A DNA stretch of 64,000 nucleotides, taken from NCBI RefSeq assembly GCF_000758825.1, contig NZ_JRMX01000005.1:62001-126000 (forward strand), given 5' to 3'. The DNA is from Arcanobacterium sp. S3PF19 (lineage in GTDB: Bacteria; Actinomycetota; Actinomycetes; Actinomycetales; Actinomycetaceae). Shown here in pieces: positions 18,845 through 26,736 of this stretch (positions within the stretch are counted from its first letter, which is position 1; every line of letters starts with the position of its first letter). Below the pieces are notes generated by a model. It saw only the letters and a program-made list of their open reading frames with translations. It was not told the DNA's origin and made no database searches. The translations under genes were made by a program, and so were the position numbers.

Positions 18845-20395
18845 ATGCGCACGGTGAAATACGGATTTTTGGCTGTTTTGGGCGGAGTGTGTTCTTTTCT
18901 TTCGGCTCCTCCGATTTGTCTGTGGCCGCTTCTGTTTCCGGCGGTTGCCTGTTTTGCCGCCGTGACTTTCTTCGGCAGCGTCCGTTTGGCGTTTGCGTCC
19001 GCGTTTCTTTGGGGATTGGTTTATTTTGGGCTTTTATTTGACTGGGTCACGGTTTCATCCGGTTCGGTTTTGGCGCGGATCGTGCTCAGCGTGGCCGAAG
19101 CTTTATTCGTGGCGGTGCTGGGCGTGCTGTGGAACGGTTTGGCCCGTTTTTTCCCCTCTGCGCGCAAAACGTTTGCGCAGACTCTGTTTTTATCCGTTTT
19201 TTGCGCTGTACTTTGGGTGGGAATCGAAGAAATACGTTCGCGTTTTCCTTTTGGCGGAATGCCCTGGGGGTTGGCGGCTTTTTCCCTGAACGATTCTCCT
19301 CTTTTGCGGCTGGCGCCTTACGGATCGGTTCATCTCGTGGGATTTACGGCCGTGGCCGCGGCGGTGCTGGGCTTTTGGGCAGTGGTGCATATTTTTGCGG
19401 GAAAACGTTTTTTGGCAGTGGGCAGCGGATTGCTGGCGGCTGCTCTTGTGCTGTTGCCCTCCGCTTTTCCCCGACACTTTTCCGGCAGGGGTCTTTCTCC
19501 CATACGTGTCGGTATCGTACAGGGTAACGTCCCCACAAAAGAAGAACTTGCGCAAGGTGTTGGGCGGGAGATCACCGTTTCGGAAAACCATGTGCGCCGG
19601 GCTCTGTCTCTGATCCGTTCCGAAAAAGTGGATTTGCTGCTGCTGCCGGAATCCGCCTCCGATCTGGATTTCCGCACGGATCCGCAGGCGGGGGCGCTGT
19701 TTCGCGGATTGGCGAAGAAAGCGAATGTGCCTGTGCTGCTTGGTACGCAGCACTATATTAAAAACCTGCGGACGAATGATTATGTGCTTTTGACCCCGGA
19801 GGGGAAAATCGGCGATACGTACTCAAAACAGCATCCCGTGCCGTTTGGGGAGTATCTTCCGTTTCGTTCCCTGATAACCCGGATTGTGCCGCGTGCCCGG
19901 GAGATATCCTTGGATATGATTCCGGGCAGGGGCCCTGCTGTGGTGAAAGTAAATCTGCGGGGAAAAATGCTGAAAATTGCGGTGCCGATCTGCTTTGAAG
20001 TTGCATATACGTCGGTGGTTGCGCAGGCGATGCAGGATGCCGGGTTTTTGGTCGTCCCGACGAACAATGCCTCTTTCGGGAATACGGGCGAAGCCGATCA
20101 GCAGTTTGCGATGACGCGTTTCAGGGCGGCCGAACACGGGGTAAGTGCAGTCCAGGTTTCAACTTCGGGTATTTCGGGGGCGGTAGATCCGCAGGGAAGA
20201 GTGCTCTACCGTTCCGCTTTGTTTACCGCCGATTCCGCGGCAGTGAAAGTGTATCCCGCAAAGGGGCATACTTTTGCCACGAGAACTTATTTTTCCAGGC
20301 TTATCGCAGTGGCCGCGGCGAACGTGTGCGCGGCTGCGTGCAGCCTGTCGGGATTTGCGGCAGGAAAAATACGTGCGCGCCGCCCGCGCCGGTAA
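18845..20395 (+). CDS. lnt: Apolipoprotein N-acyltransferase
   Basis: Lnt transfers a third acyl chain to the N-terminal Cys of lipoproteins such as RibY. The N-terminal ~205 residues hold about six to seven membrane helices; the C-terminal nitrilase-fold domain carries the catalytic triad Glu269 (LLLLPESA), Lys328 (YSKQHPVPFGEY) and Cys383 (VPICFEV). A last hydrophobic helix lies near residue 490. ATG 18845 begins 3 nt after helY; an open frame upstream overlaps helY and is ignored. The 516-residue length is normal. It ends 2 bp from the convergent rbpA stop. Confidence 0.92.
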   Translation: MRTVKYGFLAVLGGVCSFLSAPPICLWPLLFPAVACFAAVTFFGSVRLAFASAFLWGLVYFGLLFDWVTVSSGSVLARIVLSVAEALFVAVLGVLWNGLARFFPSARKTFAQTLFLSVFCAVLWVGIEEIRSRFPFGGMPWGLAAFSLNDSPLLRLAPYGSVHLVGFTAVAAAVLGFWAVVHIFAGKRFLAVGSGLLAAALVLLPSAFPRHFSGRGLSPIRVGIVQGNVPTKEELAQGVGREITVSENHVRRALSLIRSEKVDLLLLPESASDLDFRTDPQAGALFRGLAKKANVPVLLGTQHYIKNLRTNDYVLLTPEGKIGDTYSKQHPVPFGEYLPFRSLITRIVPRAREISLDMIPGRGPAVVKVNLRGKMLKIAVPICFEVAYTSVVAQAMQDAGFLVVPTNNASFGNTGEADQQFAMTRFRAAEHGVSAVQVSTSGISGAVDPQGRVLYRSALFTADSAAVKVYPAKGHTFATRTYFSRLIAVAAANVCAAACSLSGFAAGKIRARRPRR

Positions 20396-20397
20396 AA

Positions 20398-20760
20398 TCA
20401 GTGCTTTTGATAAAATCTGGTATGCAGCTTCCCGGAGCGCAGAAGTTCCAGACGCTCGTGCAGGATAACTTCCAATTCTTCTTTGCTGCGCCGTTCCAAA
20501 AGCATATCCCAGTGCGTGCGCGCCGGTTTCGGCTGCGTTTCTTCGCCGGAGGTGTCTTCTCCGCCTGCGAGTTCCGCCACGGCTCCGCATTTACATTCCC
20601 ATTTGTAGGGTGACTCCGCGTCTATTGCCAGCGTTACCTTAAACCGGTGTCCGTTTGCGCATACATAGCTTTCCTCACGGCGTTCCACAAAGGAAACGCC
20701 CGTTTCGGATTCCAGGGAGTTGGCACCGATTTTCATGCCCCGCAGTGAACGCTCTACCAT
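20398..20760 (-). CDS. rbpA: RNA polymerase-binding protein RbpA
   Basis: The 120-residue protein is the actinobacterial RNA polymerase-binding activator that stabilises promoter opening by housekeeping sigma. The N-terminal tail starts MVERSLRGMKIGANSLE; the core zinc-binding module has the Cys-x3-His...Cys-x-Cys ligand set (YVCANGH...WECKCG); the basic linker and sigma-interacting helix give RTHWDMLLERRSKEELEVILHERLELL, strongly conserved. ATG 20760 is preferred (GGAGGA upstream, family N terminus); an in-frame GTG at 20790 would add ten basic residues. Confidence 0.95.
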   Translation of the reverse strand: MVERSLRGMKIGANSLESETGVSFVERREESYVCANGHRFKVTLAIDAESPYKWECKCGAVAELAGGEDTSGEETQPKPARTHWDMLLERRSKEELEVILHERLELLRSGKLHTRFYQKH

Positions 20761-20871
20761 TTTGTTTTCTTTCCTCCGTCTGTTATTCACCTAAATCATA
20801 GCGAAGAGAAATAAAAATCTCTATTTGCTTTCCATTTGCCTTCCGTGCTGCCGGTCTCTTCCATAAAGCCG

Positions 20872-20890
20872 ATAATGTACATTATGTCAA
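20872..20890 (-). promoter_or_regulatory. Possible rbpA promoter with palindrome
   Basis: On the minus strand TTGACA (20890-20885) overlaps a perfect 14-bp palindrome ATAATGTACATTAT (20872-20885). A matching -10 is poor (TTTATG at 17 bp). The rest of the 20791-21020 gap shows nothing recognisable. Confidence 0.35.
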
Positions 20891-21020
20891 ATTATAGTGG
20901 GAGAAAAGAAAACGGCATTTATAAAAGGCATACGAATATATCGGCCGGCGTCTCTCCCACAGGCTTCTCTCACACGCAGCAATGAAGCGGACCGGAAGTT
21001 TCGCGGGAAAATATTAGCGT

Positions 21021-21572
21021 TTACGCTTTGGCGGCGCGCCTGAGCGCAAGTTCGTCAACTGTATGATTTGCTTCCAAATGCTCGGTCGGCAGTTTCGACA
21101 GCGAACCTTCCACTTCGCGCCAAACTTTGCCCAAAGCGATACCGAACACGCCCTGTCCGCCGTTGATCAGATCAATTACTTCGTCGTTGGAAGTGCACAG
21201 ATAAACAGAGGCTCCGTCCGACATCATCGTTACGCCGGTCAGATCGTCGACGCCAAAGGTCTTCAGCTGTTCTGCGGCGACGCGGATCTGCTGCAGGGAA
21301 ACGCCCGTGTCGAGCAGTCTTTTGACTACTTTCAGGAGCAGAACGTCGCGGAAAGAATACAGTCTCTGCGTCCCGGAGCCGCTTGCGACGCGAATGTCGG
21401 GTACTACCAGACCCGTACGGTCCCAATAGTCCAGCTGGCGGTATGTGATTCCCAGTGCGCGGCACACCGCCGGCCCCCGGTATCCCGTCTGCATATCCAA
21501 ATCCGGCAAAACATCACCGAACAGCATCTGTTGTGCGCGCTGTGGGACGCGATGCGTGGTTGCGTCTGACAC
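21021..21572 (-). CDS. MerR-family transcriptional regulator (Rv1830-like)
   Basis: The 183-residue protein has a MerR winged helix (GYRGPAVCRALGITYRQLDYWDRTGLVVPDI, about 30-60) followed by a dimerising coiled coil and a C-terminal domain with VYLCTSNDEVIDLINGGQGVFGIALGKVW, matching the second MerR of the actinobacterial garA-ftsR cluster (Rv1830 type). It has no metal-binding cysteines of classical MerR proteins. AGGAGG is 5 nt before GTG 21572. In mycobacteria a DUF151 nuclease gene lies between ftsR and this gene; here only 131 nt without a gene separate them. Confidence 0.88.
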   Translation of the reverse strand: MSDATTHRVPQRAQQMLFGDVLPDLDMQTGYRGPAVCRALGITYRQLDYWDRTGLVVPDIRVASGSGTQRLYSFRDVLLLKVVKRLLDTGVSLQQIRVAAEQLKTFGVDDLTGVTMMSDGASVYLCTSNDEVIDLINGGQGVFGIALGKVWREVEGSLSKLPTEHLEANHTVDELALRRAAKA

Positions 21573-21703
21573 GTCTGCCTCCTCGTAACTGTATCTGCTA
21601 CTAGCCTATTGCTCTTTCACAATATTCTCAACAATATACAGAAAAATGCGTTTGGCGTGTCGTATAGGGTGTGTATTAAAGAATTACTTTAAGTATTTCC
21701 GTA

Positions 21704-22456
21704 TCAGCGCAGTTCAACATCTATGTTTTCGACCAGCAGGGCGCGATAGTAGTTTGTAAGCATAATGCTGAATTCCGCAGTCTGCGCCACGGCCCGTTCT
21801 TTTGCCAGTGCGGACACACGGGAACGCTCCGTAGCCAGCAGATTCACCACATTAACCGCATGGGAATGTGCCGAATTGCGCACAGATTTCAGAATCCGCA
21901 AATCAATTCCCGCTTTTTTCAGCAGTTCGGCATACCTGAGAATATCTGCCGCCTGTGAGGTAAGTCTGCCTCTGGAATCCATCGCAATAATTCCCGCACG
22001 CACGTAATCTTCCACATCGGCCACGGAAATACCCACAAGCGCGGCCAACTCCCCTTTTTGCAGACGCGTGCCGGGCTTTACGGCATACTTGTCGGTGTCG
22101 CGCAGCGCCCGCAGCTTACCCGGATGCTCGCGTTCCGCACTTCCGCAGTCCAACTGTTTCAGAAGTTCTTTTATCTGCGGCAGACTCACATAGCGGTCTC
22201 TCTGCTCGATAAGGATAAACCGCAGACGTTCAACGTCCGCTATCGAAAAAAGGCGCTGATTGGATGCCGTGCGTTTGGGGAAAATAAGTTCCTGGGACTC
22301 ATAATACCGAATCTTCGATGCCGCCAGAAACGGAAATTCGGATTTAAGAATAGCCAGCACTTCCCCGATTTTTAAAGACGGGTCGTGCGAAACTTCCTGC
22401 GGCCAGAAAGAAACGGGCGCATTCCACTCATGGTATTTCCGTGTTTGTGCAGACAT
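21704..22456 (-). CDS. ftsR: MerR-family regulator FtsR
   Basis: The 250-residue protein matches FtsR/Rv1828, the MerR-type activator of ftsZ in corynebacteria. The N-terminal winged helix is KIGEVLAILKSEFPFLAASKIRYYESQELIFPKRT, with the second wing containing NQRLFSIADVERLRFI. A second helical module (YAVKPGTRLQKGELAALVGISVADVEDYVRAGII) resembles another helix-turn-helix, as known for the family. It follows garA by 8 nt and is probably co-transcribed with it. Confidence 0.9.
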   Translation of the reverse strand: MSAQTRKYHEWNAPVSFWPQEVSHDPSLKIGEVLAILKSEFPFLAASKIRYYESQELIFPKRTASNQRLFSIADVERLRFILIEQRDRYVSLPQIKELLKQLDCGSAEREHPGKLRALRDTDKYAVKPGTRLQKGELAALVGISVADVEDYVRAGIIAMDSRGRLTSQAADILRYAELLKKAGIDLRILKSVRNSAHSHAVNVVNLLATERSRVSALAKERAVAQTAEFSIMLTNYYRALLVENIDVELR

Positions 22457-22464
22457 GGACGGCC

Positions 22465-22914
22465 TTAGGAGTTTTTGCAGAAGGTGAGCCGGTATTTGCC
22501 GATCTGCACGATATCGCCGTTAAACAGTTTCGCCTCTTCCATCAGTTCCCGGTTCACATAGGTGCCGTTGAGTGAGCACAGATCGCGCACAAAGAACTGC
22601 CCGTCTTCGCGGATGAACACGGCGTGGCGGCGGGAAACCGTAAAATCGTCGAGAAAAATATCGGACTGCGGGTTTCGGCCAACCGTTACCCGGTCGGCAT
22701 TAAGCAGAAAACGTGCCCCCTGATTTGGCCCGGACACTGCTATCAGCAGCGCGGAATCCGGCGGCAAAGCCGCAACTGCGGCCATATCCTCACTGTCCGG
22801 CCCGTGAATCCTGCCCACAGGTTCGGGCTGTGTGCGGGTAATGGCGGAAATACGGGAAGTGAGCGAACCGCTGCCGTCCTCCGTATGAATGGAATCAAAA
22901 CTCTGATCCGACAT
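22465..22914 (-). CDS. garA: FHA-domain signalling protein GarA/OdhI
   Basis: The 149-residue protein has a C-terminal FHA domain (about 60-145): RVTVGRNPQSDIFLDDFTVSRRHA then LNGTYVNREL, all key phosphothreonine-binding residues present (Gly-Arg, Ser-Arg-Arg-His, Asn-Gly-Thr). In relatives GarA/OdhI binds and inhibits 2-oxoglutarate dehydrogenase and controls glutamate metabolism, switched by Ser/Thr kinase phosphorylation of an N-terminal ETTSV motif. That motif is not visible here; the N terminus instead has a Ser/Thr-rich GSGSLTSRISAITRT. First gene of the garA-ftsR unit. Confidence 0.9.
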   Translation of the reverse strand: MSDQSFDSIHTEDGSGSLTSRISAITRTQPEPVGRIHGPDSEDMAAVAALPPDSALLIAVSGPNQGARFLLNADRVTVGRNPQSDIFLDDFTVSRRHAVFIREDGQFFVRDLCSLNGTYVNRELMEEAKLFNGDIVQIGKYRLTFCKNS

Positions 22915-22978
22915 TTCCGCTCCCCCTTATCTGCCGTGTTTTTACACTTAGAACCATTCTAGCCTATTTGAAAAATCT

Positions 22979-23012
22979 ATTGCAGCTGTGAAATAAATTT
23001 TACAGTTGCAAT
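22979..23012. repeat. Inverted repeat upstream of garA
   Basis: ATTGCAGCTGT (22979-22989) and ACAGTTGCAAT (23002-23012) are inverted with one mismatch around a 12-nt A+T-rich spacer. It lies between garA and tRNA-Pro and could be a hairpin or a dimer operator. Function unknown. Confidence 0.5.
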
Positions 23013-23105
23013 TCTCACCCGGTCTTTTTTCGTTGTGCCAATGCGGAAAAACAGGTTCCGTTCCTCACGTCTCTCCCCCGTTTTTCCACAGGTGCCGGAA
23101 CCGAA

Positions 23106-23134
23106 TTGAATAAAAGTTTTCCATAGGCTAAAAT
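23106..23134 (+). promoter_or_regulatory. Promoter of tRNA-Pro
   Basis: TTGAAT (-35) and TAAAAT (-10, 23129-23134) are 17 bp apart and about 28 nt before the tRNA. A perfect 16-bp palindrome TGCGGAAATTTCCGCA (23144-23159) lies in the short leader. Confidence 0.7.
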
Positions 23135-23161
23135 TTCTATCTGTGCGGAAATTTCCGCAAT

Positions 23162-23235
<74 letters not shown>

Positions 23236-23724
23236 CTGGCGGAGCGTCTGTTTCGGTGTAAAATAGCTTTTCTTTTATACCTTGAGCAAAAACACTGTTC
23301 AGGTGTCCCCTCTTTGAGATCGTTAATTTCTTTATCTTTTCCGTATTCAAAATCATGTCGGTCTCACAATGCAATTAGAATATCCCAGAGCGTTTTCCTA
23401 TGCGTATGTCAATTTTCCACGCCTTCCGCTTCGATGTAATACGGGAAAATTTCGGCACGAAGGGAATCCCTCGGACAGTATCCGTCATATATCTGCTGGG
23501 TAACACAGGCTATCCGCTGTCACCTCGCCGATTTCTTCCGGAGATTATTTTGATGCAAAGAATGGTCGGGTCTTGAAGCGGGTAGTGTGGTTTCCCACGC
23601 AATACTTGCACACGCTCGCCCAATATGACCATGCGTTAGATTTATGAAAAAATATCAAAGGAATTGTGCGATGCGGCAGGCCACATCGTTAGACTTAGAA
23701 GCGGAAGAATCCGGAAGGCAGAAC
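23236..23724. other. Gene-poor stretch between tRNA-Pro and the rhamnose regulator
   Basis: No recognisable gene, RNA or repeat of the tRNA 3' end is seen. One unsupported 58-codon frame (23400-23576, +) has no ribosome site or recognisable motif. The stretch marks the change from the GC-richer housekeeping region to the more A+T-rich rhamnose cluster. Confidence 0.5.
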
Positions 23725-24858
23725 ATGACAGATCAACAGTACGAAAAACCCGAACTTTCGGAAGCTGTCGGCAGCACCGCTCACCCAGAAACCTGTCCGG
23801 GGCCTCTGACATTACCGTTTCAATTCCAAGGGGGAAATGTAACCCGACGCCCCAGTATCCGCGAGGTGTCACAATTGGCCGGAGTGTCATTGGGAACCGC
23901 TTCCAACGTTCTCAATCATCCGGAACTGGTTTCCGAGCATACACGTAAAAAAGTTGAAGCGGCTATCGAAAAACTTGGTTTCATCCCCTCCGAAGCCGGG
24001 CGCCGTTTGCGCAAAGTAGATTCCAAGTTGGTCGGTGTTCTTGTTTTCGATGTTGCCAACCCTTTTTTCGCCGCCGCCGCAAGCGCAATTGAAGCTCGTT
24101 TGGCAGAAGAATCATGTTTTCCCATTATAGCCTCAACAGGAGGAGATCCTGACCGTGAAGTCAATCTGCTTCGTCTCTTGCTCGGACAAGAAGTACGCGG
24201 AATTATTCTGACTCCGTCTTCCAATGCGGAAAAAAGTCTGCAATTACTCGAGACTACCAAAATACCTCTCGTTTTACTTGATCATCCGGCGCTGAAAAAA
24301 GGAATGAGTGCGGTTTCGGTTGACGATACCCGAGGAGCTGAGATAGCTATTGAGCACCTTCGGAGTCTCGGCCATCGTCGCATCGGTTTTATCAACGGTT
24401 CGCTTAAAGTGCGGCAAGCGCAGGCGCGAAGAGCAGGAGTGCGCAAAACCGTCATGAAATTCAATGACTTGTTGACCTTGGCGGAAATTAACGCCGAGCG
24501 TTTTGATGTGGCAAGCGGTGAAAGGGCTATGACGGAGCTCCTTTCCCTTCATCCGGAAGTAACCGCTGTTTTTTGTGCCAACGATTCTCTCGCAATAGGC
24601 GCAATGCGTGCTGCCAGACGTCGTCATCTGGCTGTCCCCCGCGATATATCCATTGTCGGCTTTGACGATATTGACGTTGCCCGTGAACTCATTACTCCGT
24701 TGACAACAGTTCGTCAGCCGATGGAGCAACTCGGGGAAACGGCAGCTCGTCTTCTTTTGGGGCAACTTGTCGAAGGCCGAGATATTGCCTTTGTCCCCAA
24801 GCTGGTAGTTCGAGAATCGACAGCACCTCCGCGCCATCCGGATAATGACCTCGTTTAA
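23725..24858 (+). CDS. LacI-family regulator of rhamnose utilisation
   Basis: A LacI/GalR regulator. The DNA-binding headpiece is PSIREVSQLAGVSLGTASNVLNHPELVSEHTRKKVEAAIEKLGF (about residues 41-85), followed by the hinge helix and a periplasmic-binding-like core (KLVGVLVFDVANPFFAAAASAIE..., VFCANDSLAIGAMRAARRR, ISIVGFDDIDVARELITPLTTVRQP). ATG 23725 has GGAAGG 6 nt upstream and is chosen over ATG 23644, which has none; even so the headpiece is preceded by ~40 unusual acidic residues. It is encoded just upstream of, and co-directionally with, the rhamnose genes, whose promoter carries LacI-type operators. The inducer is inferred to be L-rhamnose or a derivative. Confidence 0.88.
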   Translation: MTDQQYEKPELSEAVGSTAHPETCPGPLTLPFQFQGGNVTRRPSIREVSQLAGVSLGTASNVLNHPELVSEHTRKKVEAAIEKLGFIPSEAGRRLRKVDSKLVGVLVFDVANPFFAAAASAIEARLAEESCFPIIASTGGDPDREVNLLRLLLGQEVRGIILTPSSNAEKSLQLLETTKIPLVLLDHPALKKGMSAVSVDDTRGAEIAIEHLRSLGHRRIGFINGSLKVRQAQARRAGVRKTVMKFNDLLTLAEINAERFDVASGERAMTELLSLHPEVTAVFCANDSLAIGAMRAARRRHLAVPRDISIVGFDDIDVARELITPLTTVRQPMEQLGETAARLLLGQLVEGRDIAFVPKLVVRESTAPPRHPDNDLV

Positions 24859-24946
24859 ATGAGATTACTGAATTTTTCCTGAGACGGTTCGGGCAGTGCA
24901 ATAAATGCTCAAGCCTTAGTTACCCGTGAATGAATCACGTTTTCTC

Positions 24947-25003
24947 TTGACATTGAATCGTATCAAAGATACGATTCAATAACAGATTGAAACCTTTCAA
25001 TCT
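24947..25003 (+). promoter_or_regulatory. rhaM-operon promoter with operator inverted repeats
   Basis: TTGACA (24947-24952) and TACGAT (24970-24975) are 17 bp apart. A perfect 12-bp inverted repeat (24953-24964 and 24968-24979, spacer AAA) fills the spacer and -10; each arm contains a CG-centred LacI-like core (TGAATCGTATCA and its mirror). A second perfect repeat, AGATTGAAA-CC-TTTCAATCT (24984-25003), lies downstream of the -10. Binding would block polymerase, so repression by the upstream LacI protein is the simplest reading. Confidence 0.8.
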
Positions 25004-25023
25004 TTCAACGAAGGAGTTGACTT

Positions 25024-25389
25024 ATGGCTGACACCCCGAATGTTGACCGTATTTTGAATGACACGACGCAGAAGTCAGATTCAAGATGCGGCTTTATTTT
25101 ACGAGTTCGTAAAGACAAGCTGGATGAATACCTCCAAGCGCACTGTCATGTATGGGAAGAGATGCGCGATGCCTTATCGCGTTCCGGATGGCGAAACTAC
25201 TCGCTCTTCGTCGATCCGGAAACCGCTGTCGTTTTCGGTTATTTCGAAGCTGATGACGTGTGGCAAGCTATGAGCCGTATAAATAACGAGGAAATTAATG
25301 CCAAGTGGCAGAGCGAAATGGCTCAATACTTTGTACAACCCAATGGTGGTACGAATTACTTCTTGTCCCAGTATTTTTATCTTCAGTGA
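25024..25389 (+). CDS. rhaM: L-rhamnose mutarotase
   Basis: RhaM interconverts alpha and beta anomers of L-rhamnose. The 121-residue protein has the dimeric alpha/beta-barrel family core: FILRVRKDKLDEYLQAHCHVWEEM with the catalytic His region (His40/His42), SLFVDPETAVVFGYFEADD and the C-terminal WQSEMAQYF. An N-terminal extension of about 20 residues precedes the core. AAGGAG stands 7 nt before ATG 25024. First gene of the operon under the LacI-type operators. Confidence 0.93.
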   Translation: MADTPNVDRILNDTTQKSDSRCGFILRVRKDKLDEYLQAHCHVWEEMRDALSRSGWRNYSLFVDPETAVVFGYFEADDVWQAMSRINNEEINAKWQSEMAQYFVQPNGGTNYFLSQYFYLQ

Positions 25390-25412
25390 CATCTGATTTC
25401 AACGGAGAAAAT

Positions 25413-26705
25413 ATGTCAAAAAAACCATTAACCGGATGGAAGGCAACAATTGCCGTTTCCATGTCTAATTATATCGATTCAGGGTCCATTATTGCGATTG
25501 CAACCTCGCTTAGTTTTTGGGGGGCCGCATACTTCCCCGACGACAATGGCAGAATCGCGGGATTGCTTGCGGCTTTCAGTTCCAATGCTTTCGGTGCCGC
25601 TATCGGCGCTCTTATTGGCGGACCCTTGTGTGACAAATACGGACGAAAGGTCATCTACACCTACGACCTGCTGGTGTACTCATTAGGCGGACTCATTGTA
25701 GTCTTTGCTGCTAACCTCCCGATGCTATTCATCGGCTTCGTCATTATCGGACTTGCGGTAGGTGCATCGGTTCCGGCCGGATGGACATATATTGCGGAAT
25801 TTGCACCAAGCAAAAGCAGAGGCAGGCATATCGGAGCAACTCAATTAGCCTGGTCATTCGGACCGTTTATCGGTTTTGGTCTCGCAAGCGCGGTAACACC
25901 TCTGGGGCTGCTCGGGTCCCGACTGATCTTTGCGCACCTCGTGATTATTGCTTTGATTACATGGTATATTAGACGAAATTTGGAAGAATCGGAGGCTTGG
26001 GAACAAGCCAAAGGAGGTTTGGAAACCAAACCGCCGTCAATGTTTCAGTCCTTTAAGGCTCTCTTCTCCTGGAAGTGCAATATCCGAGCATTGGTTTTCC
26101 TCGCAGTTATTTATACCTGTTGGAACCAGGCCGCCTCACAAAACGGCATTTTCCTTCCAACCATACTCAACAGCGTTGGGTATGACCAACTGGCTTCGAA
26201 TCTATTTTCCATGCTCTCGTGGGGCGTAGTCATTATTGGCACAGTATTCTTTATGTACTTCGTGGATACGATCCCCTACCGTACCCACTTCTTTATCGGC
26301 GCACTTCTGGCTATTGTTGCCTGGATTATCCTCATATTCGGCCCTTCCGATTCCGCCTTTACCGCTTTCGGTTACGCAATCATTTGGGGTATTTCAGCCG
26401 GGCCATCTGCACAGGCCTTTTACTCGGTGTGGGCGCCGGAACTTTTCGCAACTCCGTATCGTGCCGGTGCACAGGGAATTATCTTCTTCCTGGTACGAGT
26501 TGCATCTGGTCTTATTTCCCTTATCTTCCCAGTCATTCTTCAATGGGAGAATGGACTCATGATCGACGGACTGCTCCTTATTGGATTCCTCTCGGTCTCT
26601 CTCATTGTCGGCACCTTTGGTTCACCGAAGACTCAAGGGAAGTCACTCGAAAAAATAGAGATCGAGCGGTATGGGCGGGTTGTTTCAGCCGTATTGTCGA
26701 AATAA
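25413..26705 (+). CDS. MFS sugar transporter, probable rhamnose permease
   Basis: A 430-residue major facilitator protein with about 12 membrane helices. The loop 2-3 signature is GGPLCDKYGRKVIY; GWTYIAEFAPSKSRGRHIGATQLAW is the sugar-porter-like helix 5 region, and the ~40-residue cytoplasmic loop between helices 6 and 7 follows near residue 190-230 (ESEAWEQAKGG). ATG 25413 has ACGGAGA upstream; the frame is open further into rhaM. Substrate is inferred as L-rhamnose from the operon; the protein is not of the RhaT family. Confidence 0.85.
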   Translation: MSKKPLTGWKATIAVSMSNYIDSGSIIAIATSLSFWGAAYFPDDNGRIAGLLAAFSSNAFGAAIGALIGGPLCDKYGRKVIYTYDLLVYSLGGLIVVFAANLPMLFIGFVIIGLAVGASVPAGWTYIAEFAPSKSRGRHIGATQLAWSFGPFIGFGLASAVTPLGLLGSRLIFAHLVIIALITWYIRRNLEESEAWEQAKGGLETKPPSMFQSFKALFSWKCNIRALVFLAVIYTCWNQAASQNGIFLPTILNSVGYDQLASNLFSMLSWGVVIIGTVFFMYFVDTIPYRTHFFIGALLAIVAWIILIFGPSDSAFTAFGYAIIWGISAGPSAQAFYSVWAPELFATPYRAGAQGIIFFLVRVASGLISLIFPVILQWENGLMIDGLLLIGFLSVSLIVGTFGSPKTQGKSLEKIEIERYGRVVSAVLSK

Positions 26706-26736
26706 ACACTAAAGAAATATTGAGAAAGGAACAAAC

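Noticed and set aside
23400-23576. 58-codon frame between tRNA-Pro and the LacI gene
   Set aside because: No ribosome binding site, no recognisable motif and unremarkable composition; could be a decayed fragment but cannot be supported as a gene.
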